DNA of 64,000 nucleotides from Thiobacillus sp. (GTDB lineage Bacteria; Pseudomonadota; Gammaproteobacteria; Burkholderiales; Thiobacillaceae): NCBI GenBank assembly GCA_019459055.1, contig JAIBEI010000051.1, positions 1 to 64,000 on the forward strand, in the 5' to 3' direction. Positions 42,599-52,712 of this stretch are shown here, piece after piece. How positions within the stretch are numbered: position 1 is the first letter of the stretch; the number at the start of each line of letters is the position of its first letter. The notes below the pieces were generated by a model that was not told where the DNA came from, did not search any database, and saw nothing but the letters and a program-made list of their open reading frames with translations. The position numbers and the translations under genes were made by a program.

Positions 42599-43828
42599 AT
42601 GAACTTCGGGCCGCAGCATCCGGCCGCGCACGGCGTGCTGCGCCTGGTGCTGGAGCTCGACGGCGAGGTGATCCAGCGCGCCGACCCGCATATCGGCCTG
42701 TTGCATCGCGCCACCGAAAAGCTGGCCGAGCACAAGACCTTCCTCCAGTCGGTTCCCTACATGGACCGCCTCGACTATGTGTCGATGATGGTCAACGAGC
42801 ATGCCTACGTGATGGCGATTGAAAGGCTGCTCGGCATCGAGGTGCCGGAGCGCGCGCAATATATCCGCGTGATGTTCGACGAGATCACCCGCGTGCTGAA
42901 TCACCTGCTGTGGCTGGGCGCGCACGCGCTCGACGTCGGCGCGATGACGGTCTTTTTGTATGCCTTCCGCGAGCGCGAGGACCTGATGGACTGCTACGAG
43001 GCGGTATCGGGTGCGCGCCTGCATGCGGCCTACTACCGTCCCGGCGGCGTCTACCGTGACCTGCCGGACAGCATGCCGCAGTACGCGGCGCAGCACACCC
43101 GCAACGAGGCGACGATGAAGTCGATGAACGCCAACCGTCAGGGTTCGCTGCTCGACTTCATCGAGGATTTCACCCAGCGCTTCCCGACGTATGTCGATGA
43201 ATACGAGACGCTGCTGACCGACAACCGCATCTGGAAACAGCGCACCGTCGGCATCGGCGTGGTGTCGCCCGAGCGCGCGCTGGCACTGGGCTTCACCGGC
43301 CCGATGCTGCGCGGCTCCGGCGTCGAGTGGGACCTGCGCAAGAAGCAGCCCTACGAAGTCTACGACCGTATGGATTTCGACATCCCGGTCGGCACCAATG
43401 GCGATTGCTACGACCGCTACCTGGTGCGCATCGAAGAAATGCGGCAGTCCAACCGCATCATCAGGCAGTGCGTCGACTGGCTGCGCAAGCATCCGGGGCC
43501 GGTCATCGTCGAGAACCACAAGGTTGCTCCGCCGTCGCGGCTCGACATGAAGCAGAACATGGAAGAACTGATCCATCACTTCAAGCTCTTCACCGAAGGC
43601 ATGCATGTGCCGGCGGGCGAAGCCTATGCCGCGGTGGAACATCCCAAGGGCGAGTTCGGCATTTATCTGGTGTCGGACGGCGCCAACAAACCCTATCGTC
43701 TGAAAATCCGCGCGCCGGGCTATGCGCATCTGGCGGCACTCGATGAAATGAGCCGTGGCCACATGATCGCCGACGTCGTCGCCATCATCGGCACGCAGGA
43801 TATTGTTTTCGGGGAGATCGACCGCTGA
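42575..43828 (+). CDS. nuoD: NADH-quinone oxidoreductase subunit D
   Basis: NuoD is the 49-kDa-type subunit that forms the quinone pocket with NuoB. The start at 42575 has GGAG (42563-42566) upstream and gives the family N-terminus ([20 protein letters not shown], 417 residues in all). [14 protein letters not shown] and the C-terminal [22 protein letters not shown] region (core DIVFGEIDR) are intact. It overlaps nuoE by one base. Confidence 0.97.
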   Translation: MAEIRNYTMNFGPQHPAAHGVLRLVLELDGEVIQRADPHIGLLHRATEKLAEHKTFLQSVPYMDRLDYVSMMVNEHAYVMAIERLLGIEVPERAQYIRVMFDEITRVLNHLLWLGAHALDVGAMTVFLYAFREREDLMDCYEAVSGARLHAAYYRPGGVYRDLPDSMPQYAAQHTRNEATMKSMNANRQGSLLDFIEDFTQRFPTYVDEYETLLTDNRIWKQRTVGIGVVSPERALALGFTGPMLRGSGVEWDLRKKQPYEVYDRMDFDIPVGTNGDCYDRYLVRIEEMRQSNRIIRQCVDWLRKHPGPVIVENHKVAPPSRLDMKQNMEELIHHFKLFTEGMHVPAGEAYAAVEHPKGEFGIYLVSDGANKPYRLKIRAPGYAHLAALDEMSRGHMIADVVAIIGTQDIVFGEIDR

Positions 43829-44328
43829 TGGCCAATCCTGATTCAAACACCCTTCGGCTGAGTCAAGAATCGCTCGCGCTGATCGACGCCGAGGTCGCCA
43901 AATATCCCGCCGACCGGAAGCAGTCGGCGGTCATGGCCGCGCTGCGCATCGCGCAGACTGAAAAGGGCTGGCTCAAGCCCGAACTGGTCGAGTACGTCGC
44001 GCACTATCTGGAGATGCCGCCGATCGCGGCCTATGAGGTGGCGACCTTCTACAACATGTACGACACCCAGCCGGTGGGGCGTCACAAGATCACGCTGTGC
44101 ACCAATCTGCCGTGCGCGCTGATGGGGGCGAACAAGATCGCCGAACACCTGAAGCAGAAACTCGGCATCGGCTTCGGCGAGACCACCGAAGATGGGCGCT
44201 ACACACTGAAGGAAGGCGAATGCATGGGAACCTGCGGCGATGCGCCGGTGTGCCTGCACAACAACCATGCCATGCATACGCATCTCACGCCCGAACAGGT
44301 GGACGAATTGCTGGACGAACTGAAATGA
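43828..44328 (+). CDS. nuoE: NADH-quinone oxidoreductase subunit E
   Basis: NuoE holds the 2Fe-2S cluster N1a of the NADH-dehydrogenase module. Ligands are Cys91 and Cys96 (LCTNLPC) and Cys132 and Cys136 ([11 protein letters not shown]). The 166-residue length is normal. The sequence CTGAAATGA at its stop is repeated 17 bases on, at the nuoF start. Confidence 0.96.
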   Translation: MANPDSNTLRLSQESLALIDAEVAKYPADRKQSAVMAALRIAQTEKGWLKPELVEYVAHYLEMPPIAAYEVATFYNMYDTQPVGRHKITLCTNLPCALMGANKIAEHLKQKLGIGFGETTEDGRYTLKEGECMGTCGDAPVCLHNNHAMHTHLTPEQVDELLDELK

Positions 44329-44341
44329 CGGCCAAGCTGAA

Positions 44342-45634
44342 ATGAGCCTGCTGAAGCCGACTCCCCAGGTCTGCAGCTGGACGCAGGCGCTCGACAACCC
44401 GCGCTCGCTCGCGACCTACGTCGCCCATGGCGGCTACCAGGCACTGCGTCGCGTGATCACGGAAAATATTTCCGGTGACGCCATCATCGCCGAGCTCAAG
44501 ACCAGCGCCCTGCGCGGACGCGGCGGTGCGGGCTTTCCCACCGGCCTCAAGTGGAGCTTCATGCCGCGCGCATTTGCCGGCGACAAGTACATCGTCTGCA
44601 ACAGCGACGAGGGCGAACCGGGCACCTTCAAGGACCGCGACATCCTGCGCTACAACCCGCATCAGCTGATCGAGGGCATGGCGATCGCCGGCTACGTGAT
44701 GGGCGCGCGCGTCGGCTACAACTACATCCATGGCGAGATTTTTGATTGCTACCGGATCTTCGAGGCTGCGCTGCGGGAAGCGCGCGAAGCCGGCTATCTG
44801 GGCGACAAGCTGTTCGGCACCGACTTCTGCTTCCAGCTGCACGCGCACCTGGGCTACGGCGCTTACATTTGCGGCGAGGAAACCGCGCTTCTGGAATCGA
44901 TCGAAGGCAAGAAGGGGCAGCCGCGCTTCAAGCCGCCGTTCCCGGCGAGCTTCGGCCTGTACGGCAAGCCGACCACCATCAACAACACCGAGACGCTGGC
45001 CTCGGTACCGTGGATCATGCAGCACGGCGGCCAGGCATTCCTCGAGCTCGGCAAGCCCAACAACGGCGGCGCCAAGCTGTTTTCGGTTTCCGGGCACGTC
45101 AACAAGCCGGGCAACTACGAAGTGCCGCTCGGCACGCCGTTTTCCGCACTGCTGGAGATGGCGGGCGGGGTGCGTAACGGCCATAAATTGAAGGCGGTCA
45201 TTCCGGGCGGATCAAGCGCGCCGGTGCTGCCGGCCGACACCATGATGGACTGCACGATGGACTTCGATTCCATCTCCAAGGCGGGCTCCATGCTGGGCTC
45301 CGGCGCGGTCATCGTAATGGACGAAACCGTGTGCATGGTGCGTGCGCTGGAGCGGCTATCCTATTTTTATTTCGAGGAATCGTGTGGCCAGTGCACGCCA
45401 TGCCGTGAAGGCACCGGCTGGATGTACCGCGTGATTCACCGCATCGAACACGGGCAGGGCCGGCCGGAAGACATCGATCTGCTCAACAGCGTGGCGGGAC
45501 GCATCGGCGGCCATACCATTTGCGCACTGGGCGACGCAGCGGCACTGCCGGTGCAAAGCTTTCTCAAACATTTTGGCCATGAGTTCGAGCACCACATCGA
45601 ACACAAGTGCTGCATGGGCGGAACGGAACAGTAA
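44342..45634 (+). CDS. nuoF: NADH-quinone oxidoreductase subunit F
   Basis: NuoF binds NADH and FMN and carries the 4Fe-4S cluster N3. The FMN/NADH glycine-rich loop is [10 protein letters not shown] (59-68). Cluster ligands are Cys348, Cys351, Cys354 (ESCGQCTPC) and Cys394 (HTICALGD). The length, 430, is normal. nuoG follows after 2 bases. Confidence 0.97.
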   Translation: MSLLKPTPQVCSWTQALDNPRSLATYVAHGGYQALRRVITENISGDAIIAELKTSALRGRGGAGFPTGLKWSFMPRAFAGDKYIVCNSDEGEPGTFKDRDILRYNPHQLIEGMAIAGYVMGARVGYNYIHGEIFDCYRIFEAALREAREAGYLGDKLFGTDFCFQLHAHLGYGAYICGEETALLESIEGKKGQPRFKPPFPASFGLYGKPTTINNTETLASVPWIMQHGGQAFLELGKPNNGGAKLFSVSGHVNKPGNYEVPLGTPFSALLEMAGGVRNGHKLKAVIPGGSSAPVLPADTMMDCTMDFDSISKAGSMLGSGAVIVMDETVCMVRALERLSYFYFEESCGQCTPCREGTGWMYRVIHRIEHGQGRPEDIDLLNSVAGRIGGHTICALGDAAALPVQSFLKHFGHEFEHHIEHKCCMGGTEQ

Positions 45635-45636
45635 CC

Positions 45637-48012
45637 ATGGCTACGCTTAATATCGAGATTGATGGCCGCGCACTCCAGGTCGAAAGCGGCGACACCATCA
45701 TGGATGCGGCGAACCAGGCCGGCATCGCGATCCCGCATTTCTGTTATCACAAGAAACTCTCCATCGCCGCCAGCTGCCGCATGTGTCTGGTGCAGGTGGA
45801 AAAGGCGCCCAAGCCGCTGCCTGCCTGTGCCACGCCGGTGACCGACGGCATGAAGGTATACACCCGTTCGGAATACGCGATCAGTGCGCAGAAAAGTGTG
45901 ATGGAGTTCCTGCTCATCAACCATCCGCTCGACTGCCCGATTTGCGACCAGGGCGGCGAGTGCACGCTGCAGGACCTGGCGGTGGGCTACGGCGGCTCGT
46001 CGTCGCGCTACCAGGAACTCAAGCGCGTGGTGCGCGAGAAGGCCCTCGGCCCGCTGATCGCCACGGACATGACGCGTTGCATCCATTGCAGCCGCTGCGT
46101 GCGCTTCGGCCAGGAAATCGCCGGCGTGATGGAGCTCGGCATGCCCGGGCGCGGCGAGCACACCGAAGTGATGTCGTTTCTCGAAAGCCAGGTGGCGTCC
46201 GAGTTGTCAGGCAACGTCATCGACCTGTGCCCGGTCGGTGCCTTGACCAGCAAGCCTTTCCGCTACAGCGCCCGCAGCTGGGAACTGTCGCGCCGCCCCT
46301 CGATCAGCCCGCACGACAGCCTGGGTTCCAATCTTGAAGTCCACGTCAAGGACAACAAGGTGATGCGCGTGGTGCCGCGCGAGAACGAGGACGTCAACGA
46401 ATGCTGGCTGGCTGACCGTGACCGTTTTTCCTACGAAGGCCTCAACACAGCCGAGCGCCTGACCCTGCCGATGATCAAGCGAGACGGGCAGTGGACAGAA
46501 ACCACCTGGCAGGCGGCGCTCGAATTTGTCGCGGACAAGCTGAAGTCGATCCCGGCTGAGCAGATCGGCGCGCTGTCGACGCCGTATCGCCCGGCGGAAG
46601 AGCTCTTTCTGCTGCAAAAGCTGATGCGCGGCATGGGCAGCGGCAACGTCGATCATCGCCTGCGGCAGTCGGACTTCTCGCTCGACGACAAGGCGCATGG
46701 CGGCTTCTGGCTCGGCATGCCGGTGACCTACATGTCGCGCCTCAAGCACATGTTGGTGGTGGGCTCCAACCTGCGCAAGGATCACCCGCTGATGGCGCAC
46801 CGCATCCGCGAGTCGGTACGCTGGTCTGGCGAGCTCAATCTGATCAATGCGGCGGAAGATGAATTCCTCGGCAAGGTGCACGCCAAGCGCATCGTCGCGC
46901 CGTCGCAGCTCGCCGCCGCGCTGGCAGGCGTGTGCCGCGCGCTGGCCGAACTGAAAAGCCTGCCGGTGCCCGACATCGCCGTCCATGGCGTCGCCGACGA
47001 CACCGCACGCAAGATTGCCGAGAGCATTTCGGGCGGCGACCAGGACGCTTCAGGTGGAGAATCGCGCGCGGTCTTCCTCGGCAACATGGCACAGCACCAT
47101 CCCGCCTATTCGCAGATTCATGCGCTGGCACAGGAGGTGGCGAAGCTCGCAGGTGCCAGTTTTGGTGTGCTGGGCGAAGCGGCCAACAGCGTCGGCGCGG
47201 TGGTAGTCGGGGCGATTCCGGGGCGTGGGCCGCTGGGTCAGCCTGCGGTCAAGGGCCTGAATGCGCAACAGATGCTGGCCCAGCCTTTGCGCGCCTATTT
47301 GATGCTGGGGGTTGAAGCCGAACTCGACACCCACGACCCGGTGAGCGCGATGGCCAGCATCCAGGCGGCGGAATTCGTCGTGGTGATGTCGCCTTACAAG
47401 GGCAGGTCGCTCGATTACGCCGACGTGTTGCTGCCGATTGCGCCGTGGACCGAAACCTCGGGCACCTTCATCAACACCGAAGGCCGCGTGCAGAGCTTCA
47501 GCGCTGTGGTGAAGCCGCTTGGCGAAGCCCGCCCGGCGTGGAAAGTGCTGCGTGTGCTGGGCAATCTGCTGGGGCTGGCCGGGTTCGAGCACAACGATTC
47601 ACAGGACGTACTGCGCGACGCGCTCGGCCCTACGCCGATCGGCAGCGTCCAGGCTTTCCTCAATAACGAAATCAGCGGCGTGACCGTGACGCCGCCGCAG
47701 CTGAATGAAGGGCTGGAACGCGTCGCCGAAGTGCCGATCTACCAGACCGATGCGGTGGTGCGCCGCTCGCCTTCGCTGCAGAAGACGCAGGATGCGGCGC
47801 TTCCGGTGGCGCGCATGCACGGCCGGCTGATTGCGAAATTGGGGCTGGAAGAAAACGGCCTTGTCTCGGTGCGGCAGACTGCCAGCGCGCTGACACTTAA
47901 AGTTCAGCGTGACGACCTGCTGCCAGACAACTGCGTGCGCGTTCCCAGCGGCCATCCGCTGACGGCGGGGCTGGGGCCGATGTTCGGGCCGATCACTGCG
48001 GAGCCGGCGTGA
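45637..48012 (+). CDS. nuoG: NADH-quinone oxidoreductase subunit G
   Basis: NuoG is the large iron-sulfur subunit of complex I. The ATG at 45637 gives 791 residues. The 2Fe-2S ligands are Cys36, Cys47, Cys50 and Cys64. The N5 site has His96, Cys100, Cys103 and Cys109. A further 4Fe-4S motif is CIHCSRC near residue 149. The rest is a molybdopterin-oxidoreductase-like domain without a functional cofactor site, as in all NuoG. Confidence 0.96.
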   Translation: MATLNIEIDGRALQVESGDTIMDAANQAGIAIPHFCYHKKLSIAASCRMCLVQVEKAPKPLPACATPVTDGMKVYTRSEYAISAQKSVMEFLLINHPLDCPICDQGGECTLQDLAVGYGGSSSRYQELKRVVREKALGPLIATDMTRCIHCSRCVRFGQEIAGVMELGMPGRGEHTEVMSFLESQVASELSGNVIDLCPVGALTSKPFRYSARSWELSRRPSISPHDSLGSNLEVHVKDNKVMRVVPRENEDVNECWLADRDRFSYEGLNTAERLTLPMIKRDGQWTETTWQAALEFVADKLKSIPAEQIGALSTPYRPAEELFLLQKLMRGMGSGNVDHRLRQSDFSLDDKAHGGFWLGMPVTYMSRLKHMLVVGSNLRKDHPLMAHRIRESVRWSGELNLINAAEDEFLGKVHAKRIVAPSQLAAALAGVCRALAELKSLPVPDIAVHGVADDTARKIAESISGGDQDASGGESRAVFLGNMAQHHPAYSQIHALAQEVAKLAGASFGVLGEAANSVGAVVVGAIPGRGPLGQPAVKGLNAQQMLAQPLRAYLMLGVEAELDTHDPVSAMASIQAAEFVVVMSPYKGRSLDYADVLLPIAPWTETSGTFINTEGRVQSFSAVVKPLGEARPAWKVLRVLGNLLGLAGFEHNDSQDVLRDALGPTPIGSVQAFLNNEISGVTVTPPQLNEGLERVAEVPIYQTDAVVRRSPSLQKTQDAALPVARMHGRLIAKLGLEENGLVSVRQTASALTLKVQRDDLLPDNCVRVPSGHPLTAGLGPMFGPITAEPA

Positions 48013-49043
48013 TGGAGACTGGACTCATGGAGAGCGCGGGCATGGACTGGGCCGCAATTCAGACAGTCGTCTGGACGCTGGTCAAAATCATGGCACTGGT
48101 GGTGCCGCTGATGTTGGGCGTGGCCTATCTGACCTACGCCGAAAGGAAAGTCATCGGCTGGATGCAGGTGCGCATCGGTCCCAATCGCGTGGGTTTCCAG
48201 GGCCTGCTGCAGCCGATCGCCGATGCGGTGAAGCTGTTGATGAAGGAAATCATCATTCCTGCCGGCGCCAACCGCGGACTGTTCATTCTCGGTCCCATTC
48301 TCGCCATCGCGCCCGCGCTGGCGGCCTGGGCGGTGATTCCGTTCACCGACACGCTGGTGGTGGCCAATATCAACGCCGGTTTGTTGTATGTGATGGCGAT
48401 CACCTCGATGGGGGTGTATGGCGTCATCATCGCGGGCTGGGCGTCCAACTCCAAATACGCCTTCCTCGGCGCGATGCGCTCGGCAGCGCAGATCGTATCG
48501 TATGAAATCGCCATGGGCTTCGCGCTGGTCGGCGTGCTGATGGCGGCGCAGTCGCTCAACCTCATCGACATCGTGCAGGGCCAGGCGGGCGGGCTGCACC
48601 AGTGGTACATCTGGCCGCTGTTCCCGCTGTTCGTGGTGTACCTGATTGCCGGCGTGGCCGAAACCAACCGTGCGCCGTTTGACGTCGCCGAAGGCGAATC
48701 CGAGATCGTCGCCGGTTTCCATGTGGAATATTCCGGCATGGCGTTCGCCGTGTTCTTCCTCGCCGAATACGCCAACATGATCCTGATCGCCGCGCTGACC
48801 ACGCTGATGTTCCTCGGCGGCTGGCTGTCGCCGGTTGGCTTTCTGCCCGATGGCATCATCTGGTGGCTGGCGAAGACCGGCTTCGTGCTGTTCCTGTTCC
48901 TCTGGTTCCGTGCCACCTTCCCGCGCTACCGCTACGACCAGATCATGCGTTTGGGCTGGAAGGTGTTCATTCCCATCACCATCGTCTGGATCGTCGTCGT
49001 CGGCGGCATGATGCAGACGCCGTATGGTTATCTCTTCCATTGA
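48012..49043 (+). CDS. nuoH: NADH-quinone oxidoreductase subunit H
   Basis: NuoH is an eight-helix membrane subunit that links the quinone chamber to the proton pumps. Conserved motifs are [20 protein letters not shown] and the acidic loop [20 protein letters not shown]. The start is either ATG at 48012 (TGATG overlap with nuoG) or GTG three bases earlier; about 343 residues. Confidence 0.96.
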   Translation: METGLMESAGMDWAAIQTVVWTLVKIMALVVPLMLGVAYLTYAERKVIGWMQVRIGPNRVGFQGLLQPIADAVKLLMKEIIIPAGANRGLFILGPILAIAPALAAWAVIPFTDTLVVANINAGLLYVMAITSMGVYGVIIAGWASNSKYAFLGAMRSAAQIVSYEIAMGFALVGVLMAAQSLNLIDIVQGQAGGLHQWYIWPLFPLFVVYLIAGVAETNRAPFDVAEGESEIVAGFHVEYSGMAFAVFFLAEYANMILIAALTTLMFLGGWLSPVGFLPDGIIWWLAKTGFVLFLFLWFRATFPRYRYDQIMRLGWKVFIPITIVWIVVVGGMMQTPYGYLFH

Positions 49044-49050
49044 GCGCGCC

Positions 49051-49539
49051 ATGAAACGGATCACCCAATTCTTCGGCAGCCTGCTCCTGATCGAACTCCT
49101 GCGCGGCATGATGCTCACCGGTCGTCACCTGTTCGCGCGCAAGATCACGGTGCAGTACCCGGAAGAGAAAACCCCGCAATCGCCCCGTTTTCGCGGTCTG
49201 CACGCATTGCGCCGCTATCCCAACGGCGAGGAGCGCTGCATCGCCTGCAAGCTGTGCGAAGCGGTGTGCCCGGCGCTGGCCATCACCATCGAATCGGAAC
49301 AGCGCAATGACGGCACCCGGCGCACCACGCGCTACGACATCGATCTGACCAAGTGCATTTTCTGCGGCTTCTGCGAAGAGTCCTGCCCGGTCGACTCCAT
49401 CGTCGAAACCCGCATCCTCGAATACCACGGCGAAAAACGCGGCGACCTCGTCTACACCAAGTCGATGCTGCTGGCGGTCGGCGACCAGTACGAGGCGCAG
49501 ATCGCGCAGGACCGGGCGGCCGATGCGAAGTATCGGTAA
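49051..49539 (+). CDS. nuoI: NADH-quinone oxidoreductase subunit I
   Basis: NuoI carries clusters N6a and N6b. The start at 49051 gives the standard 162 residues. Two ferredoxin motifs are present: Cys63, Cys66, Cys69, Cys73 and Cys102, Cys105, Cys108, Cys112. A 157-base palindromic insertion separates it from nuoJ. Confidence 0.97.
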   Translation: MKRITQFFGSLLLIELLRGMMLTGRHLFARKITVQYPEEKTPQSPRFRGLHALRRYPNGEERCIACKLCEAVCPALAITIESEQRNDGTRRTTRYDIDLTKCIFCGFCEESCPVDSIVETRILEYHGEKRGDLVYTKSMLLAVGDQYEAQIAQDRAADAKYR

Positions 49540-49542
49540 GAC

Positions 49543-49691
49543 AGGGGTCAGAATTCAGGGGGCAGGGAACAGTAGTTTCGACGGTGGTTACTTCAACAAA
49601 AATGGGAGGGCGGGGCAAGAAAGCGATTTGGATAGACAAAGGTACATGGGTCGGGTTTTCCCTGGCCCCTGAATCCTGAATCCTGACCCCT
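49543..49691. repeat. Long inverted repeat with tandem-unit arms (CTGAATC family), inside nuo operon
   Basis: The left arm 49543-49568 begins AGGGGTCAGAATTCAGG and the right arm 49659-49691 ends CCTGAATCCTGACCCCT; they are inverted near-copies around a 90-base core. The right arm has three tandem heptamers (CTGAATC, CTGAATC, CTGACCC). The core has no gene. The element fills the whole nuoI-nuoJ gap. Confidence 0.85.
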
Positions 49692-49696
49692 AAAAC

Positions 49697-50335
49697 ATGA
49701 TTTACACGACCGCAATCTTCTACTTCTTCTCCGCCATCCTGGTGCTTGCCGGGTTGCGCGTCATCACCGCGCGCAATCCTGTGCATGCCGCGCTGTTTCT
49801 GGTGCTGGCCTTTTTCACCGCGGCGGGTCTGTGGATGATGCTGGAGGCCGAATTCCTCGCCATCACCCTGGTGCTGGTGTACGTCGGCGCGGTGATGGTG
49901 CTGTTCCTGTTCGTGGTGATGATGCTCGATATCAACCTCGATAAATTGCGCGAAGGCTTCTGGAATTACGCGCCTCTGGCAGGCTTCATCTCGGTTCTGC
50001 TGGTGATCGAAATGGCGCTGATCCTCGGTAGCCGCCACTTTGGGCTCGACGTGATGGGCGCCCCAGTGCCGCATCCCGCCGACTACAGCAACACCAAGGA
50101 GCTCGGGCGACTGCTGTACACCGATTATGTCTACGCGTTCGAGCTTGCCGCAGTGATCCTGCTGGTGGCGATCGTCGCCGCGATTGCCCTGACGCTGCGC
50201 CGCCGCAAGGACAGCAAGTACATCGATCCCGCCGAGCAGGTGAAGGTCAAACGCAATGACCGCCTGCGCATCGTGAAGATGAGCGCGGTGAAGCGTGAGG
50301 TGTCAGGAGTGAGGGGAGAGGAGAAAAACCCATGA
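49697..50335 (+). CDS. nuoJ: NADH-quinone oxidoreductase subunit J
   Basis: NuoJ is a five-helix membrane subunit of complex I. The 212-residue protein has [16 protein letters not shown] near residue 25 and [18 protein letters not shown] near 60, both family motifs. The last 13 or so residues ([13 protein letters not shown]) are encoded by the left arm of the palindromic element that follows, so the tail is probably acquired. No strong ribosome site is seen because the upstream element abuts the ATG. Confidence 0.95.
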   Translation: MIYTTAIFYFFSAILVLAGLRVITARNPVHAALFLVLAFFTAAGLWMMLEAEFLAITLVLVYVGAVMVLFLFVVMMLDINLDKLREGFWNYAPLAGFISVLLVIEMALILGSRHFGLDVMGAPVPHPADYSNTKELGRLLYTDYVYAFELAAVILLVAIVAAIALTLRRRKDSKYIDPAEQVKVKRNDRLRIVKMSAVKREVSGVRGEEKNP

Positions 50336-50384
50336 CTTGCCACGATTTCACACCGCACGCCTTCCCCCTCACACCTCACCGCTC
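50284..50384. repeat. Inverted repeat with tandem-unit arms (GTGAGGT family), nuoJ-nuoK
   Basis: The left arm (50293-50316) is three tandem heptamers, GTGAGGT, GTCAGGA and GTGAGGG. The right arm (50363-50383, ending CCTCACACCTCACCGCT) is the inverted form with two units. The left arm codes the end of NuoJ; the right arm ends just before the nuoK ribosome site. Confidence 0.75.
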
Positions 50385-50399
50385 CGAAGGAGCGCTCGC

Positions 50400-50705
50400 A
50401 TGATTTCCTTATCGCATTTCCTGGTGCTGGGCGGCGTGCTGTTCGCCATCAGCGTGCTGGGCATCTTCCTCAACCGCAAGAACGTCATCATCCTCCTGAT
50501 GGCGATCGAGTTGATGCTGCTCGCGGTGAACATGAACTTCATCGCGTTTTCGCATTATCTGGGCGACATTCACGGCCAGATCTTCGTCTTTTTCATCCTC
50601 ACTGTCGCTGCGGCCGAATCGGCCATCGGCCTGGCGATCCTGGTGGTGCTGTTCCGCAACCTGCACACGATCAACGTCGATGACCTCGACCATCTGAAAG
50701 GCTGA
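50400..50705 (+). CDS. nuoK: NADH-quinone oxidoreductase subunit K
   Basis: NuoK is a three-helix subunit with buried glutamates used in proton pumping. The ATG follows GAAGGAG and gives the standard 101 residues. The essential Glu lies in [16 protein letters not shown], with a second in [13 protein letters not shown]. It overlaps nuoL by one base. Confidence 0.97.
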   Translation: MISLSHFLVLGGVLFAISVLGIFLNRKNVIILLMAIELMLLAVNMNFIAFSHYLGDIHGQIFVFFILTVAAAESAIGLAILVVLFRNLHTINVDDLDHLKG

Positions 50706-52702
50706 TGACGATGGACATGCAGACGCTCTATCTGATCGTGCCGCTGGCGCCGCTTCTCGGCGCGATCGCCGCAGGCCTGTTCGGCAAATTGATCGGACGT
50801 ACCGGCGCCCATGTTGTCGCCATCGCCGGGGTGGCGGCTTCGCTCATCGCATCGGTGCTGGTGTTCCAGGACGTGCTCGCAGGCCATACCTACAACGGCA
50901 CCGTCTACACCTGGATGGTGCTGGGCGAGTTGCGCTTCGAGGTCGGCTTCCTGATCGATGCGCTGACCGCGATGATGATGCTGGTCGTCACCTTCGTATC
51001 GCTGATGGTGCACATCTACACCATCGGATACATGCACGACGACCCCGGCTACCAGCGCTTTTTCAGCTACATCTCGCTGTTCACCTTTTCGATGCTGATG
51101 CTGGTGATGAGCAATAACTTCCTGCAGCTGTTCTTCGGCTGGGAAGCGGTGGGCCTCGTCTCCTACCTGCTGATCGGCTTCTGGTACACGAAAGAGACAG
51201 CGATCTACGCCAACCTCAAGGCCTTCCTGGTCAACCGCGTCGGCGATTTCGGCTTCATCCTCGGCATCGGCCTGGTGCTGGCCTACTTCGGCTCGCTCGA
51301 TTACGCCACCGTGTTTGCCAAGGCGCCGTCGCTCGCAAAGGAGACCATCACCCTGTGGCCCGGCACGCCGTGGATGCTCATGACGGTGATCGGGATCCTC
51401 CTGTTCATCGGCGCGATGGGCAAGTCGGCGCAGTTCCCGCTGCACGTCTGGCTGCCCGACTCGATGGAAGGCCCGACGCCGATTTCCGCGCTGATCCATG
51501 CGGCGACGATGGTGACCGCCGGCATCTTCATGGTCGCGCGCATGTCGCCGCTGTTCGAGTTGTCCGATGTGGCCTTGAGCTTCATCATGGTGATCGGCGC
51601 GATCACCGCGCTGTTCATGGGCTTCCTCGGCATCGTGCAGAACGACATCAAGCGCGTGGTGGCCTATTCGACGCTGTCGCAGCTCGGCTACATGACCGTG
51701 GCGCTGGGCGCCTCGGCCTATTCGGTCGCGGTGTTCCACCTGATGACGCACGCCTTCTTCAAGGCGCTGCTGTTCCTCGCAGCCGGTTCGGTCATCATCG
51801 CCATGCACCACAACCAGGACATCCGCTACATGGGCGGATTGAGGAAATACATGACGATCACTTGGATCACCTCGCTGATCGGCTCGCTGGCCCTGATCGG
51901 CACCCCGTTCCTGTCGGGCTTCTATTCCAAGGAAACCATCATCGAGGCGGTCAAGCTGTCGCACCTGCCCGGCTCGGGGTTCGCTTATGTTGCGGTACTG
52001 CTCGGCGTGTTCGTCACCGCCTTCTATTCCTTCCGCATGTATTTCCTGGTGTTCCACGGCAAGGAGCGCTTTCACCAGGGGCACGCCCACGGCAACGAGC
52101 CGGACGCGCACCACGGCCATGGCGGCACGCCGCACGAAAATCCATGGGTGGTGATCGGGCCCTTGCTGGCGCTGGCGCTGCCCTCGCTGGCGATCGGCTA
52201 CATGACCATCGAACCGATGCTGTTCGGCGACTTTTTCGGCAGCGCGATCTACGTCGCCGACCGCCATCCGGTGATGCACGAACTGAATCAGGAATTTCAC
52301 GGCCCGTGGCCGATGGCTTTGCACGCGGTGATGACGCTGCCGTTCTGGCTGGCTGCGGCCGGGGTGGGACTGGCCGCGTTCTTCTACCTCAAGCGCCCGG
52401 ACATTCCGGCCGCCATCGCGCAGCGCTTCAAGTTCCTGCACCAGATGCTGCTCAACAAGTACTGGTTCGACGAGCTCTATGGCTGGCTGTTCGCCAGGGG
52501 CGCGCGCGTGCTCGGCGGCACTTTGTGGCGGCACGGCGACCAGAACGTGATCGACGGCTTCTTCATCAACGGCACGGTCTATCTGGTCGAACGCGCGTCC
52601 CGTTTGCTGAAGGCCTTCCAGTCCGGCTACATCTACCACTACGCCTTTGCCATGCTGATCGGGGTGTTCGCCCTGGTGACCTGGTTCGCGCGGCTCAACT
52701 AA
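50705..52702 (+). CDS. nuoL: NADH-quinone oxidoreductase subunit L
   Basis: NuoL is the distal antiporter-like proton pump of complex I with the long lateral helix. The 665-residue protein has LFFGWEAVGLVSYLLIGFW and the conserved Lys/His set in AMGKSAQFPLHVWLPDSMEGPTPISALIHAATMV (core FPLHVWLPDSMEGPTP). A His-rich loop (HGNEPDAHHGHGGTPHEN) lies near residue 465, as in many NuoL proteins. Confidence 0.97.
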   Translation: MTMDMQTLYLIVPLAPLLGAIAAGLFGKLIGRTGAHVVAIAGVAASLIASVLVFQDVLAGHTYNGTVYTWMVLGELRFEVGFLIDALTAMMMLVVTFVSLMVHIYTIGYMHDDPGYQRFFSYISLFTFSMLMLVMSNNFLQLFFGWEAVGLVSYLLIGFWYTKETAIYANLKAFLVNRVGDFGFILGIGLVLAYFGSLDYATVFAKAPSLAKETITLWPGTPWMLMTVIGILLFIGAMGKSAQFPLHVWLPDSMEGPTPISALIHAATMVTAGIFMVARMSPLFELSDVALSFIMVIGAITALFMGFLGIVQNDIKRVVAYSTLSQLGYMTVALGASAYSVAVFHLMTHAFFKALLFLAAGSVIIAMHHNQDIRYMGGLRKYMTITWITSLIGSLALIGTPFLSGFYSKETIIEAVKLSHLPGSGFAYVAVLLGVFVTAFYSFRMYFLVFHGKERFHQGHAHGNEPDAHHGHGGTPHENPWVVIGPLLALALPSLAIGYMTIEPMLFGDFFGSAIYVADRHPVMHELNQEFHGPWPMALHAVMTLPFWLAAAGVGLAAFFYLKRPDIPAAIAQRFKFLHQMLLNKYWFDELYGWLFARGARVLGGTLWRHGDQNVIDGFFINGTVYLVERASRLLKAFQSGYIYHYAFAMLIGVFALVTWFARLN

Positions 52703-52712
52703 AACAAACCCC

